Below are positions 8,837 to 16,922 of a DNA stretch of 64,000 nucleotides, piece by piece. The stretch lies in contig NZ_LRDB01000003.1 in assembly GCF_001592935.1 (NCBI RefSeq), positions 124,001-188,000 on the forward strand, given 5' to 3'. The first letter of the stretch is position 1. Each line of letters opens with the position of its first letter. Below the pieces are notes generated by a model. It saw only the letters and a program-made list of their open reading frames with translations. It ran no database searches and was not told the DNA's origin. Made by a program: the position numbers and the translations under genes. Origin of the DNA: Roseivirga echinicomitans. GTDB taxonomy: Bacteria > Bacteroidota > Bacteroidia > Cytophagales > Cyclobacteriaceae.

Positions 8837-9580
8837 TTACTCTTCCCCAACAATTCTTTTTCTCAATTTAACCACACGGTCTTTGCTACGCTTTCTCATG
8901 TTGAGGGCTTCAACCGATAACGAGAAGAATACCGCAAAGTAGATGTAGCCTTTTTCGATGTGTTCGCCAAGACCTTCGAGTACCAGCATAAAACCAATCA
9001 AAATTAAGAACGACATGGCCAACATTTGCAGCGATGGGTGCTTGTTGATAAAAGCACTGATTTTTCCTGCGGAAGACATCATTACAATCATTGCCAAAGT
9101 AACTGCAATGATCATGATTAAGACATGCTCGGTAAGGCCTACTGCGGTTAAAATAGAGTCAAAAGAGAAAACGATATCCAAAGCAACTATTTGAAGGATC
9201 ACTTTACTGACAGTAACGCTTTTGCTCTTTTTTACATGATGTTCATCTCCTTCTAAAGTATGGTGTATTTCGGTGGTACTTTTTCCGATTAGGAATAAAC
9301 CTCCCAAAATTAAAATCAAGTCTTTTATGCTCACCGCATGTTCAAGCACGGTGAACAAAGGTTCTGTGAAACCGATGATCCAGCTTATCCCCAAAAGCAA
9401 ACCAATACGCATGATCAAGGCCAAGGCCAATCCAATATTTCGGGTTTTCTTACGGTCAGCTTCTGGCAGACGATTCGACACGATCGAAATGAAAATGATG
9501 TTATCGACCCCAAGAATAATCTCTAAAAAGGTAAGGGTTAAAAGTGCGATAAGGCCTTCTGACGTTAGTAATATTTCCAT
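8837..9580 (-). CDS. TerC-family integral membrane protein
   Basis: The 247-residue protein has about seven membrane helices and the TerC signatures: TFLEIILGVDNIIFISIVSNRLP (residues 17-39) with the Asn-Asp pair, and the internal repeat VALDIVFSFDSILTAVGLT (about 132-150) with the paired acidic residue. A charged cytoplasmic loop (HHTLEGDEHHVKKSKS) and a basic C-terminal tail (KRSKDRVVKLRKRI) are visible. TerC relatives are implicated in metal efflux, such as manganese export co-translocated with secretion, and in tellurite resistance; the specific ion here is unknown. The MscS gene ends 16 bp upstream, so the two form an operon. Confidence 0.87.
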   Translation of the reverse strand: MEILLTSEGLIALLTLTFLEIILGVDNIIFISIVSNRLPEADRKKTRNIGLALALIMRIGLLLGISWIIGFTEPLFTVLEHAVSIKDLILILGGLFLIGKSTTEIHHTLEGDEHHVKKSKSVTVSKVILQIVALDIVFSFDSILTAVGLTEHVLIMIIAVTLAMIVMMSSAGKISAFINKHPSLQMLAMSFLILIGFMLVLEGLGEHIEKGYIYFAVFFSLSVEALNMRKRSKDRVVKLRKRIVGEE

Positions 9581-9596
9581 TCCTAGAGTTCTGTGT

Positions 9597-10508
9597 TTAT
9601 TGTTGAGCGAGAGGTACGTAGTTTTCTTTGGCGTAATTAAGGATGGTTTTATTGGTAAACCTCCAAACAGCCCTTTCCATTTCCTTGCTCTTTTTGTCCA
9701 ATGTAATATAAAGCTTGAGGTTAACGGTATCTTTTAGAATATGGAAAATCCTTAAGCTGAATTTTTCAAGATTGATACTCGGAAACTCTGATTTAAGCGC
9801 TTTGACTATGTACTCCTCAAGATCGTCTGGATTACCCAAAGTTTGCCTGTCCATTTCAAAATCAAAGCTTAGTTTTTTGAAATTCTTTTTACTCGTGTTC
9901 ACCACATTGTGGGTAACGAGCAAAGTGTTGGGCACATAAACAATTTCATCTTCATCATTCAATAAAACCACATTGAGCAAAGTAATGTCCGTTATTCGGC
10001 CACTGAGCTCTTCTATGACAATATAGTCGTTCAGCGAAAGCTGATTGGAAAACATCAGGATGAATCCGTTGATGGTATTGGCAATATAATCTTTAGAAAT
10101 AATAGCAATGGCTGCCGCCACAATACTTATGGAAGTGAAAAACTCCTTAGCATCCAGTTTGAAAAAAGCCAACAATGCAATCAGTAAAATAATAACATGG
10201 AGAATGGCTGAGATTCCATTGATTCCTAAGATAAAGTTATCCTTAAAATCAGTCCCTTTCTTTTTTCGCTTGAGGTAGAAATACACCATCAAAATACGAC
10301 CAAGTGATACGAGCAGAATCCCCGATATATAATAAATACCAGCCAATACGAACGGTTTAGCAAAGAAACTATCTTCTTCAAACTCACTAGTATACCATGT
10401 AGATATCACCACCAGTAAAATCAATTTCAGGAAGAAAAACAGCCGTCTCCTTCCTTCCTTTTTTGCCTGATCAATTGGCTTATTTGCTTTTACTCTCGTC
10501 TTAATCAT
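9597..10508 (-). CDS. MscS-family mechanosensitive ion channel
   Basis: This 303-residue protein probably releases solutes upon hypo-osmotic shock, or is a small regulatory MscS relative. After a basic N-terminus there are about four hydrophobic helices (residues 25-45, 55-80, 95-115, 120-150). The last contains the pore-lining style segment SISIVAAAIAIISKDYIANTINGFILMF. The beta domain follows (NQLSLNDYIVIEELSGRITDITLLNVVLLNDEDEIVYVPN), matching the MscS signature. The C-terminal alpha/beta domain is complete. It is first in an operon with the TerC-like gene. Compared with E. coli MscS it has one extra N-terminal helix. Confidence 0.88.
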   Translation of the reverse strand: MIKTRVKANKPIDQAKKEGRRRLFFFLKLILLVVISTWYTSEFEEDSFFAKPFVLAGIYYISGILLVSLGRILMVYFYLKRKKKGTDFKDNFILGINGISAILHVIILLIALLAFFKLDAKEFFTSISIVAAAIAIISKDYIANTINGFILMFSNQLSLNDYIVIEELSGRITDITLLNVVLLNDEDEIVYVPNTLLVTHNVVNTSKKNFKKLSFDFEMDRQTLGNPDDLEEYIVKALKSEFPSINLEKFSLRIFHILKDTVNLKLYITLDKKSKEMERAVWRFTNKTILNYAKENYVPLAQQ

Positions 10509-10555
10509 TAATATAAATCTGTTGCAAAATTAAAGGAATTTCGAACCAAAAAAGT

Positions 10556-10894
10556 TTAAAGTTCTAACTCTTTAATTGGCTCCCAATACACCTCCTTAAA
10601 CCCCTCAATTTTATCATCGTTGACTTTTACTCCTTCGGCTTCCAAACGTTCTTGCATCAGGGTAGGTGTCTGAAAATGATGGCGACCGGTTAAAACGCCA
10701 GATCGATTTACCACCCTATGGGCAGGAACATCGCTAAGTCCGTGCGCTGCATTCATCGCCCAGCCCACCATTCGGGCACCACTCTTAGTGCCTAAGTATT
10801 GGGCAATGGCTCCATATGAAGTAACTCGCCCGGCAGGAATGAGTTTAACTACTTCGTAAACATTATTGAAAAAATTAGTGTGGTCTTTCGCCAT
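10556..10894 (-). CDS. Alkyltransferase-like protein (ATL), MGMT-family DNA-binding protein
   Basis: This is a small O6-alkylguanine-binding protein. The MGMT DNA-binding core is evident: VVKLIPAGRVTSYGAIAQYLG and ARMVGWAMNAAH. The methyl-acceptor position, PCHRV in true methyltransferases, reads PAHRV here. It therefore cannot repair by alkyl transfer and should instead bind lesions and recruit nucleotide-excision repair, as described for Atl1/eATL proteins. I start at ATG 10894, giving 112 residues; the open frame reaches 10939, but that region contains the terminator of the adjacent gene and is not ATL-like. It lies downstream of the NSS transporter on the same strand. Confidence 0.88.
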   Translation of the reverse strand: MAKDHTNFFNNVYEVVKLIPAGRVTSYGAIAQYLGTKSGARMVGWAMNAAHGLSDVPAHRVVNRSGVLTGRHHFQTPTLMQERLEAEGVKVNDDKIEGFKEVYWEPIKELEL

Positions 10895-10930
10895 GAGACA
10901 AATTTGGACATTAAGATTTATGGAAACAAA

Positions 10931-10956
10931 AAATGGCACCCGTTACGGTGCCATTT
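10931..10956 (-). terminator. Rho-independent terminator of NSS transporter gene
   Basis: A perfect 10-bp stem (AAATGGCACC / GGTGCCATTT) with a 6-nt loop runs into a TTTTTTG tract on the minus strand. It lies 25 bp past the end of the upstream NSS gene and before the ATL start. Confidence 0.88.
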
Positions 10957-10980
10957 TCATTAAAGTGTTTTGGGTTTCAA

Positions 10981-12372
10981 TTACCCACCTCCACCAAAAA
11001 TACCAAATACGCCCATCATGTTGAGGAGCACAATTAGTATAACCAGCGGACATACATATCGGATGAAAAACACAAAGGCATTTGAAGCAAATGTATTGGG
11101 TTTCCAGCCCGGTGCCCCCATGTCAATTTCTGAAACAATGTTCTTGATTGGCATTTTCCACGCCACATAAATACAAGTCACCAAGGCCACCACAACAATA
11201 AAGAAGGTGCCGAAGAAGAAGTCGAGAATATCCTGAAAGCCAGTATAGGTCGATCCAAAAACACTGACACTCATTTCTGAGAAGAAAGCTGAGCCCCCTT
11301 GCGAAAGCGCAGAAGGAATACCCACCACAAAAAGTAAAATGCCCACTACCCAAGCCGATTTGCTTCGGCTCCACTTTTTCTCATCCATAAAATAAGAAGC
11401 GGGCACTTCCAACATAGAAATGGAAGAAGTAAGCGCAGCAACCATCAGTAGCAAGAAGAAAAAAGCACCAATAATGGCACCACCCGGCATATGGTTGAAA
11501 ATATCGGGCAATACTTGGAACACCAAAGTTGGGCCAGCAGCAGGGTCTTTTCCGAAAGCAAAAACCGCAGGGAAGATCATAAAGCCAGCAAGTAATGCTA
11601 CACCAGCGTCCATCATACCCACCCAAACACCACTGCTCACAATATTGGCAGTCTTTGGCAAATACGAGCCATAAGTAATCATAATCCCCCAACCAATACT
11701 CATAGAGAAAAAGGCTTGGCCTAAGGCTACTAGGAAAGTCTGTCCCGAAATTTTACTGAAGTCTGGGTTTAAATAGAAGTCCACACCTTTCATTGCACCT
11801 TCTAGCGACATACTTCTAATCGCTACAATGAGAATGAGCAAAAAGAGAACGGGCATAAGAATTTTAGAAGCTTTCTCAATTCCACCAGAAATCCCTTTCC
11901 GAACAATCAGGATCGTGATCAATGTAAACAAGCCCATTAAAGGAATGGTGTTCATTGGATTGGCGGCAAATTCTTCGAAAGGAACTTGGCTGCCGCTTAG
12001 CGATTTGAAAATATAGCCGATTGTCCAACCCGCAATATTACCATAATAGGAAAGCACAAAAAAGCTTACTAACAAAGCCATAATTGCCCCCAAACCCATA
12101 AAAATAGGGTTGGCACCTGTGTCTTTAAATGCACCAATGGTGCCTTTCTTTGTGTACCGACCAAAGCCCATTTCTGTAAAGAGCAAAGGCACTCCAATAA
12201 GTATTACACAAAGCAAATAAACCAAAACAAAGGCTCCGCCTCCATTCTGACCTGTGATGTAAGGGAATCTCCAGATGTTCCCTAACCCGACAGCTGAACC
12301 GGCAGCGGCCATGATAAACCCAAATTTGGATCCCCATTGGCCTCTGGCCTCATTACTAACGTTAACCGCCAT
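10981..12372 (-). CDS. Sodium-dependent transporter, NSS (SNF) family
   Basis: This is a LeuT-fold Na+-coupled importer, typically for amino acids. The 463-residue protein has about eleven membrane helices. Helix 1 holds the NSS signature (FIMAAAGSAVGLGNIWRFPY, residues 18-37) with the Gly/Asn sodium and substrate residues, followed by FTEMGFGRYTKKGTIGAF. Further hallmarks are QAFFSMSIGWGIMITYGSYL (helix 6 region) and ALTSSISMLEV with the Na2-site Ser pair (helix 8). The C-terminus ends in a Gly-rich run. It is divergent from a second NSS gene across a 233-bp gap. No small subunit gene accompanies this copy. Confidence 0.92.
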   Translation of the reverse strand: MAVNVSNEARGQWGSKFGFIMAAAGSAVGLGNIWRFPYITGQNGGGAFVLVYLLCVILIGVPLLFTEMGFGRYTKKGTIGAFKDTGANPIFMGLGAIMALLVSFFVLSYYGNIAGWTIGYIFKSLSGSQVPFEEFAANPMNTIPLMGLFTLITILIVRKGISGGIEKASKILMPVLFLLILIVAIRSMSLEGAMKGVDFYLNPDFSKISGQTFLVALGQAFFSMSIGWGIMITYGSYLPKTANIVSSGVWVGMMDAGVALLAGFMIFPAVFAFGKDPAAGPTLVFQVLPDIFNHMPGGAIIGAFFFLLLMVAALTSSISMLEVPASYFMDEKKWSRSKSAWVVGILLFVVGIPSALSQGGSAFFSEMSVSVFGSTYTGFQDILDFFFGTFFIVVVALVTCIYVAWKMPIKNIVSEIDMGAPGWKPNTFASNAFVFFIRYVCPLVILIVLLNMMGVFGIFGGGG

Positions 12373-12605
12373 AATCTTAAAAATTGTTTGAGTATTGAAA
12401 AAATTAACGTAGAATATTGAGAATTTTCCACTTAAAAACCTAGCGGTTAGACACCTGCGGCAGACGAATTAATGAAGTCAGATTTACCGCAAGTCAAGTT
12501 TTAGAATAGAAAATCAGTCTAAGGCTTGGGTTTTAAGCTCAAAAAACTACCTTGTTGGGCTGGAAAAACGATTTTTCTTAAACTTTAAACAAAACTTACA
12601 GGTAA

Positions 12606-14120
12606 TTGAGCACGCAAGAAAAACCAGAAGAATTTAGTAATCGGTGGGGAATTATTTTAGCCGCTCTAGGGATGGCCATAGGTGCTGGTAACCTTTGGCG
12701 TTTTCCGAGAATAGCTGGCGAATACGGTGGCACATTCATTATCCTATGGATGTTCTTCCTAGTCGTATGGTCCATCCCGCTACTTATGGCCGAACTGGCG
12801 ATAGGTAAGTATTATAAAAAAGGAACCATAGGTGCTCTAGGCAGATTAGGGGGCAAACGATTTAATTGGATGGGTGTATTTGTTACGCTCGTTACCATGG
12901 GAATTGCCTTTTATTACTCAGTGGTAACAGGTTGGTCCTTTAGGTATTTCCTACTCAATACTCAGAACTTAATAGACTACGTTTTTGGCTCAGGGACGAT
13001 GAATGCAAATTTCGCAGACCCTAATGTCAACTACATGGATAATTTCTGGGCTCAGCTGTCTAACTCCAGTTGGCAAGCAGTCCTTTGCTACATGTTTACT
13101 ATCGCCATAGCCATATGGGTTTTGGGAAAAGGAATTAAACAGGGGCTTGAGAAAGTAAACAAAATACTTATCCCAACGCTGTTTATTCTACTCATGATAG
13201 TTGCAGCTTTTGCTATTCAATTGCCAGGTGGAATTGAAGGGCTTGAATACTTATTTACGATTAATGTCGAGCTCTTCAAAGACCCGAATGTTTGGATTCA
13301 AGCCATTACTGACTCCGCTTGGAGTACTGGGGCGGGCTGGGGTTTAATGATTACCATCGGTTCATTTTCTAGAAAAAAAGAAGATGTTACGCTCAATACA
13401 TTCTTAGGAGCCTTTGGTAATAATTCGGCAGCGCTATTGGCAGCCATGGCAATTTTACCTGCAGTATTTGCAATGTCAGCCACATCGGGTGATGCCATTG
13501 ATTTTTTACATGGCGGAAATACAGCTTTAGTATTTACAGTGCTCCCTCAGCTCTTTTCTCAAATGACTGGAGGACCTTTCTTATCTTGGATTTTCTTTGG
13601 AGCATTTGCAATGGCAGCCTTTAGTTCTATTCTGCCAATGATGCAATTAATCATTAAGAACTTAACTGACTACAGTATATCTAAAAAGAGAGCTGCATTG
13701 ATTACTGGTGCTGCTTGTTTTGTTATTGGCTTCCCTTCCGCGTGGAGCTTGGCAATATTCGAAAATCAAGATTGGGTTTGGGGTGTAGGCCTATTGGTGA
13801 GTGGTATCTTTATCTCATTTCTCATTATGCGTTACGGGCCAGCTAAATTTAAGCGAGACTTTATTGATGATAATTCAGATTTCAAAGTTTCTGCTAAATA
13901 CTTCTCTGCAATGATTTACTTCATCTTTTTCGCTGGACTTTTCTTGGTCTACTGGTGGATGGATCAAGGATATAGTGAGTATCCATGGTTCGATGCAGAC
14001 GGTAATTGGAATGTATTCGATACGTTTAGTAACGCCTCAATCGTAACACAGTGGGCCATTGCCCTCATTGTTGCCATTGTATTTAATGGATGGTTTTATA
14101 AAAAATTCGTAAAAAAATGA
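12606..14120 (+). CDS. Sodium-dependent transporter, NSS family (large subunit with MetS-like partner)
   Basis: This second NSS transporter has 504 residues and twelve predicted helices. Helix 1 reads GIILAALGMAIGAGNLWRFPR, differing from its divergent neighbour by Ala for Ser/Val positions. Helix 6 has TDSAWSTGAGWGLMITIGSF, and helix 8 has FAMAAFSSILPMMQL. The start is TTG at 12606; a stop codon immediately precedes it and no ATG is near. It has longer loops and an additional C-terminal helix compared with the gene at 10981. Its stop codon overlaps the ATG of the tiny membrane protein at 14117, as in MetP-MetS-type systems of Corynebacterium, where both are needed for methionine uptake. Substrate here is unproven. 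Confidence 0.9.
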   Translation: MSTQEKPEEFSNRWGIILAALGMAIGAGNLWRFPRIAGEYGGTFIILWMFFLVVWSIPLLMAELAIGKYYKKGTIGALGRLGGKRFNWMGVFVTLVTMGIAFYYSVVTGWSFRYFLLNTQNLIDYVFGSGTMNANFADPNVNYMDNFWAQLSNSSWQAVLCYMFTIAIAIWVLGKGIKQGLEKVNKILIPTLFILLMIVAAFAIQLPGGIEGLEYLFTINVELFKDPNVWIQAITDSAWSTGAGWGLMITIGSFSRKKEDVTLNTFLGAFGNNSAALLAAMAILPAVFAMSATSGDAIDFLHGGNTALVFTVLPQLFSQMTGGPFLSWIFFGAFAMAAFSSILPMMQLIIKNLTDYSISKKRAALITGAACFVIGFPSAWSLAIFENQDWVWGVGLLVSGIFISFLIMRYGPAKFKRDFIDDNSDFKVSAKYFSAMIYFIFFAGLFLVYWWMDQGYSEYPWFDADGNWNVFDTFSNASIVTQWAIALIVAIVFNGWFYKKFVKK

Positions 14121-14242
14121 GTCAAGCAGCTATAATAGGAATGGTCATTTGTTTAACGATTACATTCGGAGGTTTTTTAACCTTTCTGGTAATTGCGCTT
14201 AAATCTGATAAGAAAAAATCTGATGCAGGTCTAGAAGAATAA
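14117..14242 (+). CDS. MetS-like NSS transporter small subunit (41 aa)
   Basis: A 41-codon frame starts at ATG 14117 and overlaps the preceding NSS transporter stop by four bases (ATGA), then ends at TAA 14242, just 8 bp before the convergent oxidoreductase gene. The product has one hydrophobic helix (AAIIGMVICLTITFGGF and beyond, residues 4-27) followed by a short charged cytoplasmic tail (KSDKKKSDAGLEE). This architecture and position match MetS, the small subunit of the MetPS sodium-dependent methionine transporter. The assignment rests on overlap, size and topology; no alignment was run. Confidence 0.75.
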   Translation: MSQAAIIGMVICLTITFGGFLTFLVIALKSDKKKSDAGLEE

Positions 14243-14250
14243 GTATTAGG

Positions 14251-15156
14251 TTAACGGCTGGCTATTTGTTTTGAAACAATGGCTATGCCTTCATCAAAAG
14301 TATGAGGCTCGTACCCCAAAACGGTGCGGGCCTTTTCTATTAATAAGCCAGTTTTAGGTGGCCTTTTGGCGGTTTGGGTAAAAGTTGAAGCATCGGCTTT
14401 TTGCATAGTGGCCGTACTTAGGTTGAAGAACTCGGCGGTCTTAACTGCCATTTCATAAGGCGTAAGTAAATCCCTTCCGCTAATGTTAAAAATGCCTTTC
14501 GCCTTTTGTTCCGAAATCAATAGACAGCCTTTGGCCAAATCTTCTGCCAAAGTTGGGCTGCGCAATTGATCATCCACCACTTTGATTTCTTTACCTTCTT
14601 CCAAACTATTCTTTACCCAAAGAATAATGTTAGAACGGCTCATGTCGTGTGCAATGCCATACACCAAAACGGTGCGAACAATGGCCCAATCAATTTTACT
14701 TTCTCCTAAAATACGTTCAGCAGCAAGTTTACTTTCCCCATAATAACTGATAGGGTTGGCTTTGGCTTCTTCATTGTAAGGCCCGTTTTCGCCATCAAAA
14801 ATAAAGTCGGTAGAAAGATGAACTAGAAAAGCATTGTTCAGTTCACAAGCCTCTGTAATGTGTTGTACAGCAGTTACATTCAAATCCCAGCAGGCCTCTT
14901 TTTCCAATTCGCATTGGTCCACGTTGGTCATGGCTGCGGTGTGAATGACCACATCGGGTTTGTGCTGTGCGATTACCTCAAGTACCTGATCACGATTAGT
15001 GATATCAAGGGATTGAAATATGTATTTATCTTCTGGAATAGGCAGTCGGTTGGTCCCTCTGGCAGTCGCCACCAATCGATGATTTCCTTCATCCAAAATT
15101 AGCTTGACTAATTTTTGACCAAGCAATCCATTAGAACCAGTGACTAAGGTTTTCAT
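14251..15156 (-). CDS. SDR-family sugar-nucleotide reductase (dTDP-4-dehydrorhamnose reductase-like)
   Basis: An extended short-chain dehydrogenase of 301 residues. It opens with the Rossmann motif TGSNGLLGQ (residues 6-14), which fits RmlD/RfbD proteins. It retains VIHTAAMTNVDQCE (about 70-83), the catalytic YxxxK as YYGESKLAAE (about 138-147), and the Ser/Thr position in VHLSTDFIFDG. RmlD reduces dTDP-4-keto-L-rhamnose, yet no rmlABC genes are nearby, so the substrate could be another nucleotide sugar or the protein may act like the MAT2B/RmlD-like group. It is the last gene of an eight-gene minus-strand operon and overlaps the upstream cyclophilin gene by 4 bp. Confidence 0.8.
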   Translation of the reverse strand: MKTLVTGSNGLLGQKLVKLILDEGNHRLVATARGTNRLPIPEDKYIFQSLDITNRDQVLEVIAQHKPDVVIHTAAMTNVDQCELEKEACWDLNVTAVQHITEACELNNAFLVHLSTDFIFDGENGPYNEEAKANPISYYGESKLAAERILGESKIDWAIVRTVLVYGIAHDMSRSNIILWVKNSLEEGKEIKVVDDQLRSPTLAEDLAKGCLLISEQKAKGIFNISGRDLLTPYEMAVKTAEFFNLSTATMQKADASTFTQTAKRPPKTGLLIEKARTVLGYEPHTFDEGIAIVSKQIASR

Positions 15157-16043
15157 TGCTCCTTGTTCGGGTATTCTATTCCGTACTTTTTCGTGATTTC
15201 CTTTTTTGACATCTCAATAACCGAGATAGTCATTCGAACATCTTCTGTTGGCTTGTCTCTTCTGTTAGTTTCAACCGCAGCAATTTTATCAATCACGTCC
15301 AGCCCTTCAACCACTTGACCAAACACTGTGTATTCACCATCTAAATGTGGTGCACCCCCAATGGTGGTATAAGCCTCCACTTGCTGTGCCGTAAAACCAG
15401 GATCTACCTGTGGTCCAAATTCCTTTTCAATCAACTCCTTCGAACCAAAAACTAAGCTTCTTTGGGCTTCCTCAAAATTGTAGGTGGTGTCTTCCTGATA
15501 CTTAGCTACATGGAAATTATACTTCTCATTCAACTCAATGTATTTATCCATTTTACGCATGCGCTCAAAAAAACCGTTGAGTTTCAAAAACTCTCTTCTT
15601 ACTGCTCTGACCTGTAAACCGTCTTGGTCATACACCTCGCCATCCACAATATAGAACTGAGACCCGCTCGATTGCTTCTGGGGATTGACATTATCTCCCA
15701 TTCTGGCCGCAGCCAAAGCTCCTTTTACGTGGATGTATTTCTCTGGAAGAAACTCTGCATCAATTCTGTAATCAGCATCTTTCTCCTGAGTTCCAGTAGA
15801 TAGATTCCCTGTTTGAATCATGAAATTCTCAATGACTCTATGAAAAATAACGGAATCGTATTTACCTTCTTTTGCCAAGCTTAAAAAATTGGCTTTGTGT
15901 AACGGAGTCTCGTCATAAAACACGGCTGTCATGTCACCGAAAGGTGTGGAGATCACCACTACCTCATCCATTTCTGTATCACAGGCTGTAAAAAACAGGC
16001 TGAATGTAAGTAGGAGGACTAAGTTTAAAAAGGTCTTCTTCAT
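15153..16043 (-). CDS. Cyclophilin-type peptidyl-prolyl isomerase lipoprotein
   Basis: A 296-residue periplasmic lipoprotein foldase. The signal peptide ends in LFFTAC with the lipid-anchor Cys at residue 21. Cyclophilin motifs are FHRVIENFMIQTGN (about 67-80), GALAAAR, SGSQFYIVDG and YTVFGQVVEGLDVIDKI. Between SGSQFYIVDG and YTVFGQV about 95 residues are inserted relative to minimal bacterial cyclophilins; they are charged and helix-prone. The catalytic Arg in FHRV and the Gln in SGSQF are kept. A paralogue with the same layout lies 6 bp upstream, indicating a tandem duplication. It overlaps the following reductase gene by four bases. Confidence 0.9.
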   Translation of the reverse strand: MKKTFLNLVLLLTFSLFFTACDTEMDEVVVISTPFGDMTAVFYDETPLHKANFLSLAKEGKYDSVIFHRVIENFMIQTGNLSTGTQEKDADYRIDAEFLPEKYIHVKGALAAARMGDNVNPQKQSSGSQFYIVDGEVYDQDGLQVRAVRREFLKLNGFFERMRKMDKYIELNEKYNFHVAKYQEDTTYNFEEAQRSLVFGSKELIEKEFGPQVDPGFTAQQVEAYTTIGGAPHLDGEYTVFGQVVEGLDVIDKIAAVETNRRDKPTEDVRMTISVIEMSKKEITKKYGIEYPNKEQ

Positions 16044-16049
16044 GGCTAA

Positions 16050-16922
16050 TTATTGATAAACTGTTCCGTACTTCTTTACTATTTCAGTTCTCGGCATTTC
16101 TTCTACTGAAATATACATGCGTACATCTTCATAAGGCCTATTGTTTGGATCCACTCCAACCGTAGTAATCGAGTCAATGACTTCCAAGCCCTGAATTACC
16201 TGACCAAAAACCGTATACTGATCATCCAAAGGAGGGTAGCCGCCAAGCGTAGTATAAGCCTCTACTCTGTCTGCTGGCATTTTTATCGTGATTCCAGTAG
16301 CCTCACTTAATTTATCTGCCAATTCCATGGCTTTAATCCTAAAAGTCTCGTCTCCTCCTTCGTTGAAAGAATCTTCCAATTCCTTATTTAAAGGATTATC
16401 TGGGTCGTTCCTTCTCAGGGTGGATATTGATTGCGACAAAGCCTGCATGTCCATACCTGTTTCTTGTTCAGAAAACACTCGGCCTTGAACAATAAAAAAC
16501 TGACTTCCGCTCGATGCCTTTTCTGGATTTACTTGGTCTGGCTGTCTAGCCGCTGATAAAGCACCTTTCTTATGGAAAAAACTTTTCACGAACTCCGCGG
16601 GAATGGTATACCCTGGGCTGCCACTCCCTAGCCTTACCCCTGGCTCAGCATCTTTTGAGTTAGGGTCACCACCTTGAATCATAAAACCTGTCATTACCCT
16701 ATGAAACAAAAGGCTGTCGAAAAAGCCTTCGTTGGCTAGTTTGATAAAATTTTCTTTGTGTTTCGGGGTTTCATCATAAAGAATGGCCTTCATTTCGCCC
16801 ATGTCGGTTTTGATGGTTACCAAAAAATCATTGCCCGATAGTTTCTCGGTTTTCGTTCCTCCACAAGAAGTAATCACAGTGATTAACAAGGCTACTGCAG
16901 CCAGTTGTAAATACTTTTTCAT
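16050..16922 (-). CDS. Cyclophilin-type peptidyl-prolyl isomerase lipoprotein (paralogue)
   Basis: This 290-residue lipoprotein has signal peptide MKKYLQLAAVALLITVITSC, with the anchor Cys at residue 20. Core motifs are FHRVMTGFMIQGGDPNSKDAEPG, GALSAAR, SGSQFFIVQG and YTVFGQVIQGLEVIDSI. The catalytic Arg (FHRV) and Gln (SGSQF) are present. Like its neighbour, it contains about 95 inserted residues before the VEAYTTLGG-PPLD segment. It likely catalyses proline isomerisation during envelope protein folding. Its ATG overlaps the hemC stop codon by four bases (ATGA), an odd coupling between haem synthesis and periplasmic folding that most likely reflects operon compaction. Confidence 0.9.
   Translation of the reverse strand: MKKYLQLAAVALLITVITSCGGTKTEKLSGNDFLVTIKTDMGEMKAILYDETPKHKENFIKLANEGFFDSLLFHRVMTGFMIQGGDPNSKDAEPGVRLGSGSPGYTIPAEFVKSFFHKKGALSAARQPDQVNPEKASSGSQFFIVQGRVFSEQETGMDMQALSQSISTLRRNDPDNPLNKELEDSFNEGGDETFRIKAMELADKLSEATGITIKMPADRVEAYTTLGGYPPLDDQYTVFGQVIQGLEVIDSITTVGVDPNNRPYEDVRMYISVEEMPRTEIVKKYGTVYQ

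Noticed and set aside
9273-9737. 154-codon plus-strand open frame
   Set aside because: It is antisense to TerC and MscS genes and has a low-complexity basic composition typical of shadow frames.
10895-10939. Upstream extension of the ATL gene to 10939
   Set aside because: The extra 15 codons run through the terminator of the neighbouring gene and match no family N-terminus.
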